DNA from: JBJXHG01 sp046160865
Lineage (GTDB): Bacteria; Planctomycetota; UBA1135; GCA-002686595
NCBI GenBank assembly: GCA_046160865.1
Contig: JBJXHG010000174.1
Location: 1 to 56,768 of the forward strand
DNA: 56,768 nt
Reading direction: 5' to 3'
Made by a program: the position numbers and the translations under genes. The notes below the pieces were generated by a model that saw only the letters and a program-made list of their open reading frames with translations, ran no database searches and was not told the origin of the DNA. Numbering within the stretch: position 1 is the first letter of the stretch; each line of letters starts with the position of its first letter. Positions 15,174-22,993 of the stretch are shown here, in pieces.

Positions 15174-17108
15174 ATGTCCAGCGCACTATTCACGGCCCTC
15201 AGCGGACTTCAAGCACACCAGAGTTGGATGGACGTGATCGGTAACAACCTCGCGAACGCGAGCACGTCCGGATACAAGTCGTCGAACGCGACGTTCGCCG
15301 GTCACTTCAGCCAGACGCTGGCGGCTGCGACGGGACCGGGCGCGGGCCGCGGCGGTCGCAATCCCGTGCAAATCGGACTCGGCGTGCGCCTCGCCGACAC
15401 CGCGCGCGATTTTTCGCAAGGCGCGCTGGCCACCACCGGCCGCACGTTCGACGTCGCGCTGCAAGGCCGCGGCTTCTTCACGGTGTCGAACGGCCTGGCG
15501 AACTTGTACACGCGCGTCGGCACCTTCGGCCTCGACGCGTCGCGCTTCCTCGTCGATCAACGCACGGGCTACCAAGTGCTCGGCAGGTCGGGGTCGGCGA
15601 TCCAGCTCGACACCGATTCGCTGCTTCCGCCGCGCGCGACGACGAGCGGCTCGATCGTCGGCAACTTGCCGAAGGTCGTGAGCGGTCCGCTGCCGGAAGT
15701 GCTGACGGCCGCGTCGCCGCTGACGGAAGGCTCGCCGGCGACGTTGTCGTCGAGCAACAGCGGTCCGTACGCGATCCCGATCGGCGAAACGTGGACGATG
15801 CGCGTCTCGGTCTCCGGCGGCGCGCCGCAGACGGCCAGCGTGACGAGCACGACGGGCACGGTGACCGCGGACGAGATCGCCGACGCGATCGATGCGCTCG
15901 ACGGAGTCGGCGCGGCGGTCAGCGGGACTGGCGGCATCGACATCCAAACGGATCGCACGGGCGAGGACGTCTCGCTCGTCGTCACGCCCGGAGCCGCGAA
16001 CCAAGACCTCGCTGCGCTCGTCGGCATCTCGACGGTGCTCGTGCGCGGAAGCGAAGCGGACGTGTCGGACACGACGGAGCTCAACGCGCTGCCCGCGAAC
16101 GCGATCGACTACGCCGACGGAGATCAGATCCACGTCACGGGCGTCGATGCCGACGGCAGTGCGGTCAATGCCGTCTTCACGTTCGGCGCTACGAACGACG
16201 GCACGACGGTCGGCGAGCTCGTGACTTACCTCGACGGCTTGTTCGCGGGCTCGACGGTGAGCTTGGATTCATCCGGGCGCATCGTCGTCGAGTCGGACAC
16301 GGCGGGCGAGGCCGGCCTGCAGCTCTCGATGCTCGACGATGCTGCCGCGACCGGGCGTACGGAATGGGCGACGCACGCGCTCTCCGTCACGACGCAGGGA
16401 ACTCCACCCGACGAGGTGACGTCGGCAATGGAAGTCTTCGACGCTGCCGGCGTCGCGCACGCGGTCACGATGACGTACGCGCGGCAAGCCGACGGCTCGT
16501 GGACGATCAGCGCGTCGATCCCGGAATCCGAAGGGGCAGTGTTGTCGCCCCCGATCACGGGCCTCGAGTTCGACGACGCGGGTGCGCCGATCGGGCTGTC
16601 GGCCGTGAACTCGACGATCAGCTTCAGCTTCGCGGGCCAATCGGCGCCGCAGGAAGTGACGTTGGACTTCGGGGAAGACGGCGCGTTCACGGGGATCACG
16701 CAGTTCGGTGCCGACGGCGCGGTCACCGTGCACGACCAAGACGGCTACGGCGTCGGCGAGCTGTCGGCGCTCGACGTCGACGCGGACGGACGCATCATGG
16801 GCCTCTATACGAACGGCGAGACGCTGGAGCTCGGCGCGCTCGGCATCGCGACGTTCGTGAATCCCGAAGGCCTGACGCAGGTCGGTGACACGATGTACGC
16901 CCGCAGCACGAACAGCGGCGTAGCGACGATCGGCGCCGGCAACACCGGCGGCGCGGGACGCGTCATGGGCGGCGCGCTCGAGAGCTCCAACGTCGACACG
17001 GCCGAGCAGTTCGTGCGCCTGATCGAGGCGCAGCGCGGCTTCCAAGCCAACGCGCGCGTCATCACCGCACAGAACGAAGTCCTGCGCGACATCGTGAACC
17101 TCGTCTAG
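15174..17108 (+). CDS. flgE: Flagellar hook protein FlgE
   Basis: The protein has 644 residues, longer than the enteric 400, from extra outer-domain beta sequence between about 150 and 450. The N-terminal rod/hook signature SSALFTALSGLQAHQSWMDVIGNNLANASTSGYKSS and the C-terminal D0 helix (AEQFVRLIEAQRGFQANARVITAQNEVLRDIVNLV) are intact. GAL-x-x-TGRTFDVALQGRGFF is the conserved hook-family strand. It polymerises into the extracellular hook. A Shine-Dalgarno-like AGGA lies 8 nt before the ATG. It is the last gene of the sigma-54 unit beginning at 13383. Confidence 0.94.
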   Translation: MSSALFTALSGLQAHQSWMDVIGNNLANASTSGYKSSNATFAGHFSQTLAAATGPGAGRGGRNPVQIGLGVRLADTARDFSQGALATTGRTFDVALQGRGFFTVSNGLANLYTRVGTFGLDASRFLVDQRTGYQVLGRSGSAIQLDTDSLLPPRATTSGSIVGNLPKVVSGPLPEVLTAASPLTEGSPATLSSSNSGPYAIPIGETWTMRVSVSGGAPQTASVTSTTGTVTADEIADAIDALDGVGAAVSGTGGIDIQTDRTGEDVSLVVTPGAANQDLAALVGISTVLVRGSEADVSDTTELNALPANAIDYADGDQIHVTGVDADGSAVNAVFTFGATNDGTTVGELVTYLDGLFAGSTVSLDSSGRIVVESDTAGEAGLQLSMLDDAAATGRTEWATHALSVTTQGTPPDEVTSAMEVFDAAGVAHAVTMTYARQADGSWTISASIPESEGAVLSPPITGLEFDDAGAPIGLSAVNSTISFSFAGQSAPQEVTLDFGEDGAFTGITQFGADGAVTVHDQDGYGVGELSALDVDADGRIMGLYTNGETLELGALGIATFVNPEGLTQVGDTMYARSTNSGVATIGAGNTGGAGRVMGGALESSNVDTAEQFVRLIEAQRGFQANARVITAQNEVLRDIVNLV

Positions 17109-17273
17109 AGCCGCGCGTATGACCACGCCATTGCAACGCGTGTCGCATGCGCGCCGGGGCGATCGATAGCCAAAGGCAATCCGCAGCGGTCCAGCCAAGC
17201 GCAAGCAGCTGCAACGGGTCCCCGCCGCCGATTCATGCGTGCGACGCGAGAACGCGCCGCACGCGGGCGCTTC

Positions 17274-17294
17274 GCGCGCTTGGCCCAGGCGCGC
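17274..17294. terminator. Possible terminator between flgE and the protease gene
   Basis: GCGCGCTTG (17274-17282) pairs with CAGGCGCGC (17286-17294), nine pairs including one G-T, loop of three. It lies in a convergent gap, 20 bp from the protease stop codon. Confidence 0.4.
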
Positions 17295-17313
17295 GGCAGA
17301 CCGCGCCACGCGC

Positions 17314-19275
17314 TCAGGGCCACGCCACGCGCATGCCGTTCGACCAGTTCGTCGTCGCGGACGTGCAGAAGTTGGCGGCCGAGTTGCGGTAGAGCAGCTG
17401 GTACGACGCGGTTTGGCCGGCGGCTTGCGCCGTCGCGATCGACACCGCGGTCGTTTGCGCGGAGTTCGGATAGCTCCACGTGCCGATCGCGTCGCCGTTG
17501 GTCCCCGCGTTGTGGCCGCCGAAGCGCACGAGCGAGCCGCTGACGCAGCGCACGCCGTCGCCGTTCGCGACGCCGCTCGCGACTTCCGCGCTGCCTTTGA
17601 CGAGGAACCCGAACGCGATGTAGTTCGGTCCGACTTCGACGTCGAGCACGAGCGTGTCGGGTGACGTCGTGCCGCTCGCCGCGAGGATCGCGCCGTCGAG
17701 ATCGAACGAATTGGCGCAACCGTGGCCGACGGCGCCACTCGGGACCGGCACCGTGTTCGGAGGAACGCACGCGCACGCGGTGAGCAGCGAGCCGTCACCG
17801 AAGCAAAATGACGTGAAGGTCGGCGTCGGGAAGTTCGCGATCGCGTTCGACAGCGACACGAACGGGCCGATGTTGCCGCCGGTGCCCTGCGGAATGCCGG
17901 TCGTCTCGAGCAGCGTGCGCATCGCCAGCGGAGAGAGCGGCGCGCCGAGCGTCGTAATCGCGTGCTCTTGCAGGAGCGCGCACGCCGCGGCCACGAACGG
18001 CGAAGCGGAGCTCGTGCCGTTGAAGCCCTGCGTGTAGCGCTGGTTCTTGTCGCCGCCGTACTGCGCGAAGTTGCCGTAACCGAGGCTGAAGACGCTCTCG
18101 CCCCAGCCTTGCACGTCGACGCGCGAACCGTAGGTGCTGAACGACAGCTTGTTGTGGCTCGCGTTCGCGCTGCCGGCGCCGACCAGGATCGCGCCGCTGT
18201 CGCCGCGCGCCATGTACGGCGCATACGTGGGCGAGTCGAGGTTCTGGTTGCCGTTGCCGGCGGCGCCGACGATCACGACGCCCGCGTCCGTGCCGGTCTT
18301 GCAGACGTTCCACACCGCGAGCTCGAGCTCGGCCGGTCCGTAGTCGCCGCCAGCGCCGAAGGCCTGCATCTCGAGCAGCACGATGTCGCCGACCGCCGAG
18401 TTGAGGATCGCGTTCGTGACCGCGGTCACACGGCGGAAGTTCTGTTCGACGCTGCGTTCGGGATACGTGTACACGCTCGCGTTCGGCGCCATGCCGCTGC
18501 AGCCGTAGGCGTTGTCGACCGCGGACGTCTCGCCGAGCACGGCGGTTCCGTGCTCGTCGTAGCCGAGCGAGATCGTCGTCGGGTGCAGAGTCTGTCCGGG
18601 CTCCAGGTGCAGGTCGATGTCGACGAGGTCTTCGTGCGTCGCGACCCAGCCGTACTCGCAATCGGAGAGCCGGATGCCGTTGCCGCGCAGTCCGAGCGAC
18701 CAGGCGAACGTGACGTCGAGGCCGGGATTCGGGCCGCGGTACGTCTGACTCGCGACCAGGCTCGGCGTCGGCGGCGCAATGTCCGCCGGCGGCGGAACAC
18801 CGTTCGTCTCGATGTACGCGGCTTCGACGACGTCGAGCGCCTGCAGCGTGTTCGCCGCATCCTCGAGCTCTTCGTCGTCGTGCGCCGGCAGCTCGACCGT
18901 CATCCAACCCGCGAGGTCCGCCTGCGCTCGACCGCTGCGTGCACGCGCGCGCGCTTCGAGCTCGGCGAGCGACGCCTCCGGGAGCTGAATCAACGGCGCG
19001 AAGCGCGCATCCAGCGCCGCGGCCGTCGCGCGCACGGTCGCGAGATCGCGTCCGGCGAGCGAGATCAGCGCGCCGCTCGCGAGCGCACGCACGCGCGCGT
19101 CGTCGACGAACTTGACGACGACGCGGCGTTCGAACGCGCTGCGCGCAGCGGCGGGGAGCGGCGCGACGTGTGCGGGGATCTTCTCGAACGGAACACGCGG
19201 CTCCACCTGCTGCGCCGCGGCCGCGACGGAGAACCAGCATGCGAGCGACACGACACAGACGGGCTTCCAGATCAT
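17314..19275 (-). CDS. Secreted subtilisin-like (S8) serine protease with C-terminal beta domain
   Basis: The protein has 653 residues with a signal peptide (VAAAAQQ). The S8 catalytic set is complete: Asp205 in RLSDCEYGW, His242 in DEHGTAVLGE, oxyanion Asn341 in GAAGNGN, and Ser422 in GTSSASPFVAA. Residues about 40-160 look like an inhibitor-type prodomain. The last 140 residues (CFGDGS...GHGCANS...FCTSATTNWSNGMRVAWP) match a Cys-containing beta domain I recognise at the C-termini of many secreted planctomycete proteins, possibly for sorting. The start at 19275 follows GGGAGGAG; the longer open frame upstream is spurious. It interrupts the flagellar genes on the opposite strand. Confidence 0.9.
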   Translation of the reverse strand: MIWKPVCVVSLACWFSVAAAAQQVEPRVPFEKIPAHVAPLPAAARSAFERRVVVKFVDDARVRALASGALISLAGRDLATVRATAAALDARFAPLIQLPEASLAELEARARARSGRAQADLAGWMTVELPAHDDEELEDAANTLQALDVVEAAYIETNGVPPPADIAPPTPSLVASQTYRGPNPGLDVTFAWSLGLRGNGIRLSDCEYGWVATHEDLVDIDLHLEPGQTLHPTTISLGYDEHGTAVLGETSAVDNAYGCSGMAPNASVYTYPERSVEQNFRRVTAVTNAILNSAVGDIVLLEMQAFGAGGDYGPAELELAVWNVCKTGTDAGVVIVGAAGNGNQNLDSPTYAPYMARGDSGAILVGAGSANASHNKLSFSTYGSRVDVQGWGESVFSLGYGNFAQYGGDKNQRYTQGFNGTSSASPFVAAACALLQEHAITTLGAPLSPLAMRTLLETTGIPQGTGGNIGPFVSLSNAIANFPTPTFTSFCFGDGSLLTACACVPPNTVPVPSGAVGHGCANSFDLDGAILAASGTTSPDTLVLDVEVGPNYIAFGFLVKGSAEVASGVANGDGVRCVSGSLVRFGGHNAGTNGDAIGTWSYPNSAQTTAVSIATAQAAGQTASYQLLYRNSAANFCTSATTNWSNGMRVAWP

Positions 19276-19466
19276 CGTTCTCCTCCCTGACGGACGGGTC
19301 GGTCCAAGCGAGCTCTCCGGGCCTCGCGCTGAGTCCAAACGATAGCCGCTTCGCGCGACTTCGGAACAGACTCTCGCGTTTGCGCGCCTGACGCGGCGGC
19401 GCGCATGCATGCAGCGTGCGAATGCGCGCGCGCGATCCCGCTCACGGCGATGCGTGGAAGCGTGTG

Positions 19467-19506
19467 CGCGCCCGGAAAGAAGCACGCGCGCATTTTTCCG
19501 GGCGCG
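19467..19506. promoter_or_regulatory. Inverted repeat upstream of the flgF sigma-54 promoter (possible enhancer site)
   Basis: CGCGCCCGGAAA (19467-19478) and TTTCCGGGCGCG (19495-19506) are perfect complements separated by 16 nt. The centre lies about 104 bp upstream of the predicted transcription start, the distance typical for sigma-54 activator (NtrC/FleQ-type) sites. It could also be a terminator-like hairpin. Confidence 0.4.
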
Positions 19507-19563
19507 ACGCGCGCGGAAGACCGGCAACGGGCCGCACGCCCTCGTGCGTGCGGTTTTCGGCGC

Positions 19564-19579
19564 TGGCACCGCGCTTGCT
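19564..19579 (+). promoter_or_regulatory. Sigma-54 promoter of the flgF-flgL unit
   Basis: TGGCACCGCGCTTGCT fits TGGCAC-N5-TTGC with GG-N10-GC (19565-19566 and 19577-19578). The predicted transcription start is about 19590, 3 nt before the flgF ATG. The segment from promoter to start codon closely resembles that before fliK. Confidence 0.8.
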
Positions 19580-19592
19580 TTGCCGGGCCGCC

Positions 19593-20294
19593 ATGGACCT
19601 CGGTCTGAACAGCGGAGTCGATGCGCTGCGCGCGTACGAGAAGAACCTCGACGCGATCACCGCGAACTTGGCGAACCTCGACGTCCCCGCCTACAAGCGC
19701 CAAGGCTCGACGACGCACGCATTCGACGTGCAGATGCACGGGCAGACTCACCGCACGCTGCGCACGCAGAACACGACCGACTTCACGCAAGGCAATCTCG
19801 AGCCGACCGGAAATCCGTTCGACCTCGCGCTCGACGGCGACGGCTTCTTCGCCGTGGAGACGAATCGCGGCGAAGCGTACACGCGCAACGGCCGCTTTCA
19901 CGTCGACGGGCAAGGCGTGCTGCAGACCGCGGACGGCTTGCCGGTCGTGTGGGAAGGCGCGCGCGGCACGATCAACCCGGTCGGCGAGCTCGTCACGATC
20001 GACGACATCGGTGCGGTGCGGCAAGGCGGCGCGCAGATCGGACGCTTGAAGATCGTCGACTTCGCACGTCCTTCGGCGCTGTCGCTCGACGGCGAGGGCA
20101 ACTTCCATGCGCCGCGCGGAGTCGAGCCTCGACCTTCGGCGGCGATCGTGCACCAAGCCACGATCGAGGCGTCGAACGCGAGCAGCGTCGACGAGCTCGT
20201 CGCGATGATCCGCGTGCAGCGCGGCTTCGAGACCGCGACGAGCTTGATCAAGAGCATCGACCAGTCGTACCGCCGCTTGAACGCGCCGCGCTGA
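19593..20294 (+). CDS. flgF: Flagellar proximal rod protein FlgF
   Basis: The 233-residue rod/hook-family protein begins MDLGLNSGVDALRAYEKNLDAITANLANLDVPAYKRQ and ends with the D0 helix ASNASSVDELVAMIRVQRGFETATSLIKSIDQSY. FD-LAL-DGDGFFAVE and TRNGRFHVDGQG are the conserved strands. The start is fixed at 19593 by homology and by the sigma-54 promoter; the frame extending to 19416 is not coding. FlgF forms the proximal rod in the periplasm. Assignment as FlgF rather than FlgG rests on shorter length and position before a better FlgG. Confidence 0.88.
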   Translation: MDLGLNSGVDALRAYEKNLDAITANLANLDVPAYKRQGSTTHAFDVQMHGQTHRTLRTQNTTDFTQGNLEPTGNPFDLALDGDGFFAVETNRGEAYTRNGRFHVDGQGVLQTADGLPVVWEGARGTINPVGELVTIDDIGAVRQGGAQIGRLKIVDFARPSALSLDGEGNFHAPRGVEPRPSAAIVHQATIEASNASSVDELVAMIRVQRGFETATSLIKSIDQSYRRLNAPR

Positions 20295-20350
20295 GCCCGC
20301 GCCGACACGCACGACCACCCATCACCTCGAACGCACGGCCAGAAAATCAC

Positions 20351-21136
20351 ATGCGCGCCCTTCTCACTGCCGCCTCGGGAATGAAGTCCCAGCAGCTCAT
20401 GGTCGACACGATCGCGAACAACATCGCGAACGCGAACACCGCGGGTTTCAAGAAGAGTCAGCTCTCGTTCCGCGCGCTGCTCTATCAAACGTACCGCGAG
20501 CCCGGCGCCGCGACGGGCGCGAATCAGCGCAACCCGACCGGCCTGCAGATCGGCAGCGGCACCGAAGTCTCGGGCGCGTCGAAAGTGTTCCAGCAAGGCG
20601 TGCTCGAGCCGACGTCCGGTACATACGACCTCGCCATCCAAGGCGAGGGCTTCTTCCGCATTCGCTTGCCGAACGGCGAGTTCCGCTTCACGCGCGACGG
20701 TGCGTTCCACCTCGACGGCGAGGGCGCGATCGTGACGGCCGAAGGCTACGCGCTCGACACCGCGCCGACGATTCCGCAGGACGCGATCAGCGTCACGATC
20801 GCCGAAGACGGCACCGTCTCGACGATGAACACCGAAGGCGGTCAACCGTCGACCATCGGCACGCTCGGCCTCTTCCGCTTTCCCAATCCCTCGGGTCTGA
20901 AGGCGGCGGGCGGCAACTCCTATTCGGAAACCGGCGCATCCGGTGCACCGCAGCAGGCGGAACCCGGCCAGACCGGCACGGGCGTCCTGCGCCAGAACTA
21001 CACCGAGCGCTCCAACGTCGAGACGGTCGACGAGCTCGTGGCCCTGATCGTCGCGCAGCGCAACTACGAAGTGAACAGCCGCGCGATCAAAGTCAGTGAC
21101 GACATGCTCCAGCAAGTCAACCAGCTCATCCGGTGA
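20351..21136 (+). CDS. flgG: Flagellar distal rod protein FlgG
   Basis: At 261 residues it has the exact FlgG size. It begins MRALLTAASGMKSQQLMVDTIANNIANANTAGFKKS, includes the FlgG-specific segment (QIGSGTEVSGASKVFQQG, then YDLAIQGEGFFRI) and ends VDELVALIVAQRNYEVNSRAIKVSDDMLQQVNQLIR. It forms the distal rod that crosses the P and L rings. It lies 56 bp after flgF, and its stop codon overlaps the flgA start. Confidence 0.95.
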   Translation: MRALLTAASGMKSQQLMVDTIANNIANANTAGFKKSQLSFRALLYQTYREPGAATGANQRNPTGLQIGSGTEVSGASKVFQQGVLEPTSGTYDLAIQGEGFFRIRLPNGEFRFTRDGAFHLDGEGAIVTAEGYALDTAPTIPQDAISVTIAEDGTVSTMNTEGGQPSTIGTLGLFRFPNPSGLKAAGGNSYSETGASGAPQQAEPGQTGTGVLRQNYTERSNVETVDELVALIVAQRNYEVNSRAIKVSDDMLQQVNQLIR

Positions 21137-22173
21137 TCGCAATGATTCGCACACTGCTCCTAGTCCTCCCACTCGGCGTGACGGCGATCACTGGATCGTC
21201 GAGCGCGTCGACAACGCGCGTCACGGATGTGGCGCTCGCGACGCCCGTCGCGCGTGCGTCCGTCGCGCTCCCGCCGCAAGTGTCGGTGCGCGGCACGGAG
21301 CTCCTGCTCGGTCGCGTCGCCGCGCTCGAAGGCGACGCCGCGAGCCTCGCGCGCTTGCGCACCTTGTCGCTCGGCTACGCGCCGGCGCCGGGCTACGTGC
21401 GCACGCTGCAGCGTTGGCAGATCGCGGATCGCGTGCGCGCCGCTGCGCCGGACGTCGAGATCCGTTGGAGCGGCGCCGAGGTGTGCCGCGTCGTGCCCGA
21501 GATCGAGCGCGTGTTCGGCACGGAGCTCCAGTCCTCTGCCGCGCAGGCGCTCGAAGCGAGCTACGCGGGCCGCGACGCGACGATTCGTCCGAGTGGCCGC
21601 TGCTCCGACATCGACGTGCCGCGCGGCGAGAATCCCGTCGCCCTGCGCGTCGTGCCCGAGAGCCGCGAGCTGCGCGCAGGCACGGTGTCGATTCCCGTCC
21701 AGGTGATCGTCGACGGCACCGCGTACCAAACGGTGTGGGTGCCGTTCGACATCGAGATCGTCGAGCTCGTGCCCGTGCTCGCACGCGACGTGCAGCGCGG
21801 CGAGATCCTCGGCCGCGAGCACTTCGAAGCGCGCACGCAACGCCTCGCCGCCGGCAGCGCCGCGTTCCTCTCGCCCGAACGAGCGATCGGGTCCACCGTT
21901 CTGCGCGACCTGCCCGCGGGCACACGCGTGTTCGAGGCCGACGTCAAGCGCACGTTGCTCGTGAAGCAAGGCGACACGGTCGCGCTCGTGGTGAAGAAGG
22001 GTGCCGTCGACGCGCGCGCGCACGCGACGGCGCTCCAGAACGGCTATCTCGGCGACCGGATCCGCGTCAGCACGAATGACAAGACGAAGACCGTGACCGC
22101 CGTCGTCGCCGGACGCGCTCACGTCGAGATCGACCTGCGCGCGAACGGCGCGACTGCGGAGAACCTGCCGTGA
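21133..22173 (+). CDS. flgA: Flagellar P-ring assembly chaperone FlgA
   Basis: The 346-residue periplasmic protein has a signal peptide (MIRTLLLVLPLGVTAITGSSSA) and, in its second half, the SAF-type domain typical of FlgA (VPVLARDVQRGEILGREHFE, GSTVLRDLPAGTRVFEADVKR, VKQGDTVALVVKKG). FlgA assists polymerisation of FlgI around the rod. The GTG start overlaps the flgG stop (GTGA); an ATG at 21142 is an alternative that trims three residues. Its own stop overlaps the flgH start. Confidence 0.9.
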   Translation: MIAMIRTLLLVLPLGVTAITGSSSASTTRVTDVALATPVARASVALPPQVSVRGTELLLGRVAALEGDAASLARLRTLSLGYAPAPGYVRTLQRWQIADRVRAAAPDVEIRWSGAEVCRVVPEIERVFGTELQSSAAQALEASYAGRDATIRPSGRCSDIDVPRGENPVALRVVPESRELRAGTVSIPVQVIVDGTAYQTVWVPFDIEIVELVPVLARDVQRGEILGREHFEARTQRLAAGSAAFLSPERAIGSTVLRDLPAGTRVFEADVKRTLLVKQGDTVALVVKKGAVDARAHATALQNGYLGDRIRVSTNDKTKTVTAVVAGRAHVEIDLRANGATAENLP

Positions 22174-22985
22174 AGAACGAACAACCGCACGCGCACGAAG
22201 GCGGCGAGATCGCCGCGCTGCGCCTCGACGAGGTGCAAGCACCGCTCGCATCGCACACCACCGTCTCACGCGACCTGCGCGAGTCCGACGCGCAGCGCAC
22301 GCCACCGCCGGCGACGAACGCGTCGGAGCGCGAGGGTACGCCGCTCGGCCGCGAGATGCGCTACTCGCTGCGCGGCATCGCGCTCTTCCTCGCGCTCTCC
22401 GTCGCGACCGGGATCGCGGACGCGCAAGCGCGCCGCGGATCGATCTACAACCCCGACCTCGGTCCGCAGGGACTCGTCGCGAACAAGACGGCCGCGCGCA
22501 TCGGCGACTTGATCACGGTGGTCATCGAGGAGTCGCAGGACGTCAAGAACGAGGAGACGTCCGACCTCGAGAAGTCGACGGATCTCAGCTACGCGATCAC
22601 GAACTTCGACGTGAAGCCGAATGCGTTCAACGTGCTCCCGGCGCTCGCGGCGGAGTCCGAGGACAACTTCAAGGGCACCGCCAACTACAAGAAGAAGGGC
22701 ACCTTCACCGCGCGGCTGACCGCGGTCGTGGTCGACACGCTGCCGAACGGCAACCTCGTCGTGAACGGCCGGCGCGAGATCCGCATCGACCAAGAAGTGA
22801 AGGTGATCGAGTTCAGCGGCATCGTCCGCCGCTACGACATCCGCGCCGACAACTCGATCACGTCCGAGCTCGTCGCCAACGCGCGCGTCGGATACACGGG
22901 CTCCGGTCCGCTCACGAACAGCACGAACCGCTCCGGGCTCGGCGGATGGATCCACGACGCACTCGGCTGGCTCTGGCCTTTCTGA
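22170..22985 (+). CDS. flgH: Flagellar L-ring protein FlgH
   Basis: The mature part matches FlgH: GSIYNPDLGPQGLVANKTAARIGDLITVVIEE, then FKGTANYKKKGTFTARLTAVVVDTLPNGNLVVNGRREI and IVRRYDIRADNSITSELVANARVGYTGSGPL. It builds the outer-membrane L ring, proof of a two-membrane envelope. With the overlapping GTG start at 22170 the product is 271 residues with a hydrophilic 62-residue leader. An internal ATG at 22356 begins directly with the signal peptide (MRYSLRGIALFLALSVATG) and gives 209 residues. No lipobox cysteine is seen, unlike enteric FlgH. Confidence 0.9.
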   Translation: MKNEQPHAHEGGEIAALRLDEVQAPLASHTTVSRDLRESDAQRTPPPATNASEREGTPLGREMRYSLRGIALFLALSVATGIADAQARRGSIYNPDLGPQGLVANKTAARIGDLITVVIEESQDVKNEETSDLEKSTDLSYAITNFDVKPNAFNVLPALAAESEDNFKGTANYKKKGTFTARLTAVVVDTLPNGNLVVNGRREIRIDQEVKVIEFSGIVRRYDIRADNSITSELVANARVGYTGSGPLTNSTNRSGLGGWIHDALGWLWPF

Positions 22986-22993
22986 GTTTCCAC

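Larger units (their letters stand above)
19276..19592. other. 317-bp divergent region between protease and flgF
   Basis: It holds the protease promoter and leader on the left, a 12-bp perfect inverted repeat (19467-19506), and the sigma-54 promoter at 19564-19579. The open frames that cross it lack gene-like composition. Confidence 0.55.

Noticed and set aside
19276..19569. N-terminal extension of the S8 protease
   Set aside because: The signal peptide and strong GGGAGGAG site place the start at 19275; the upstream frame is Arg-rich nonsense crossing the sigma-54 promoter.
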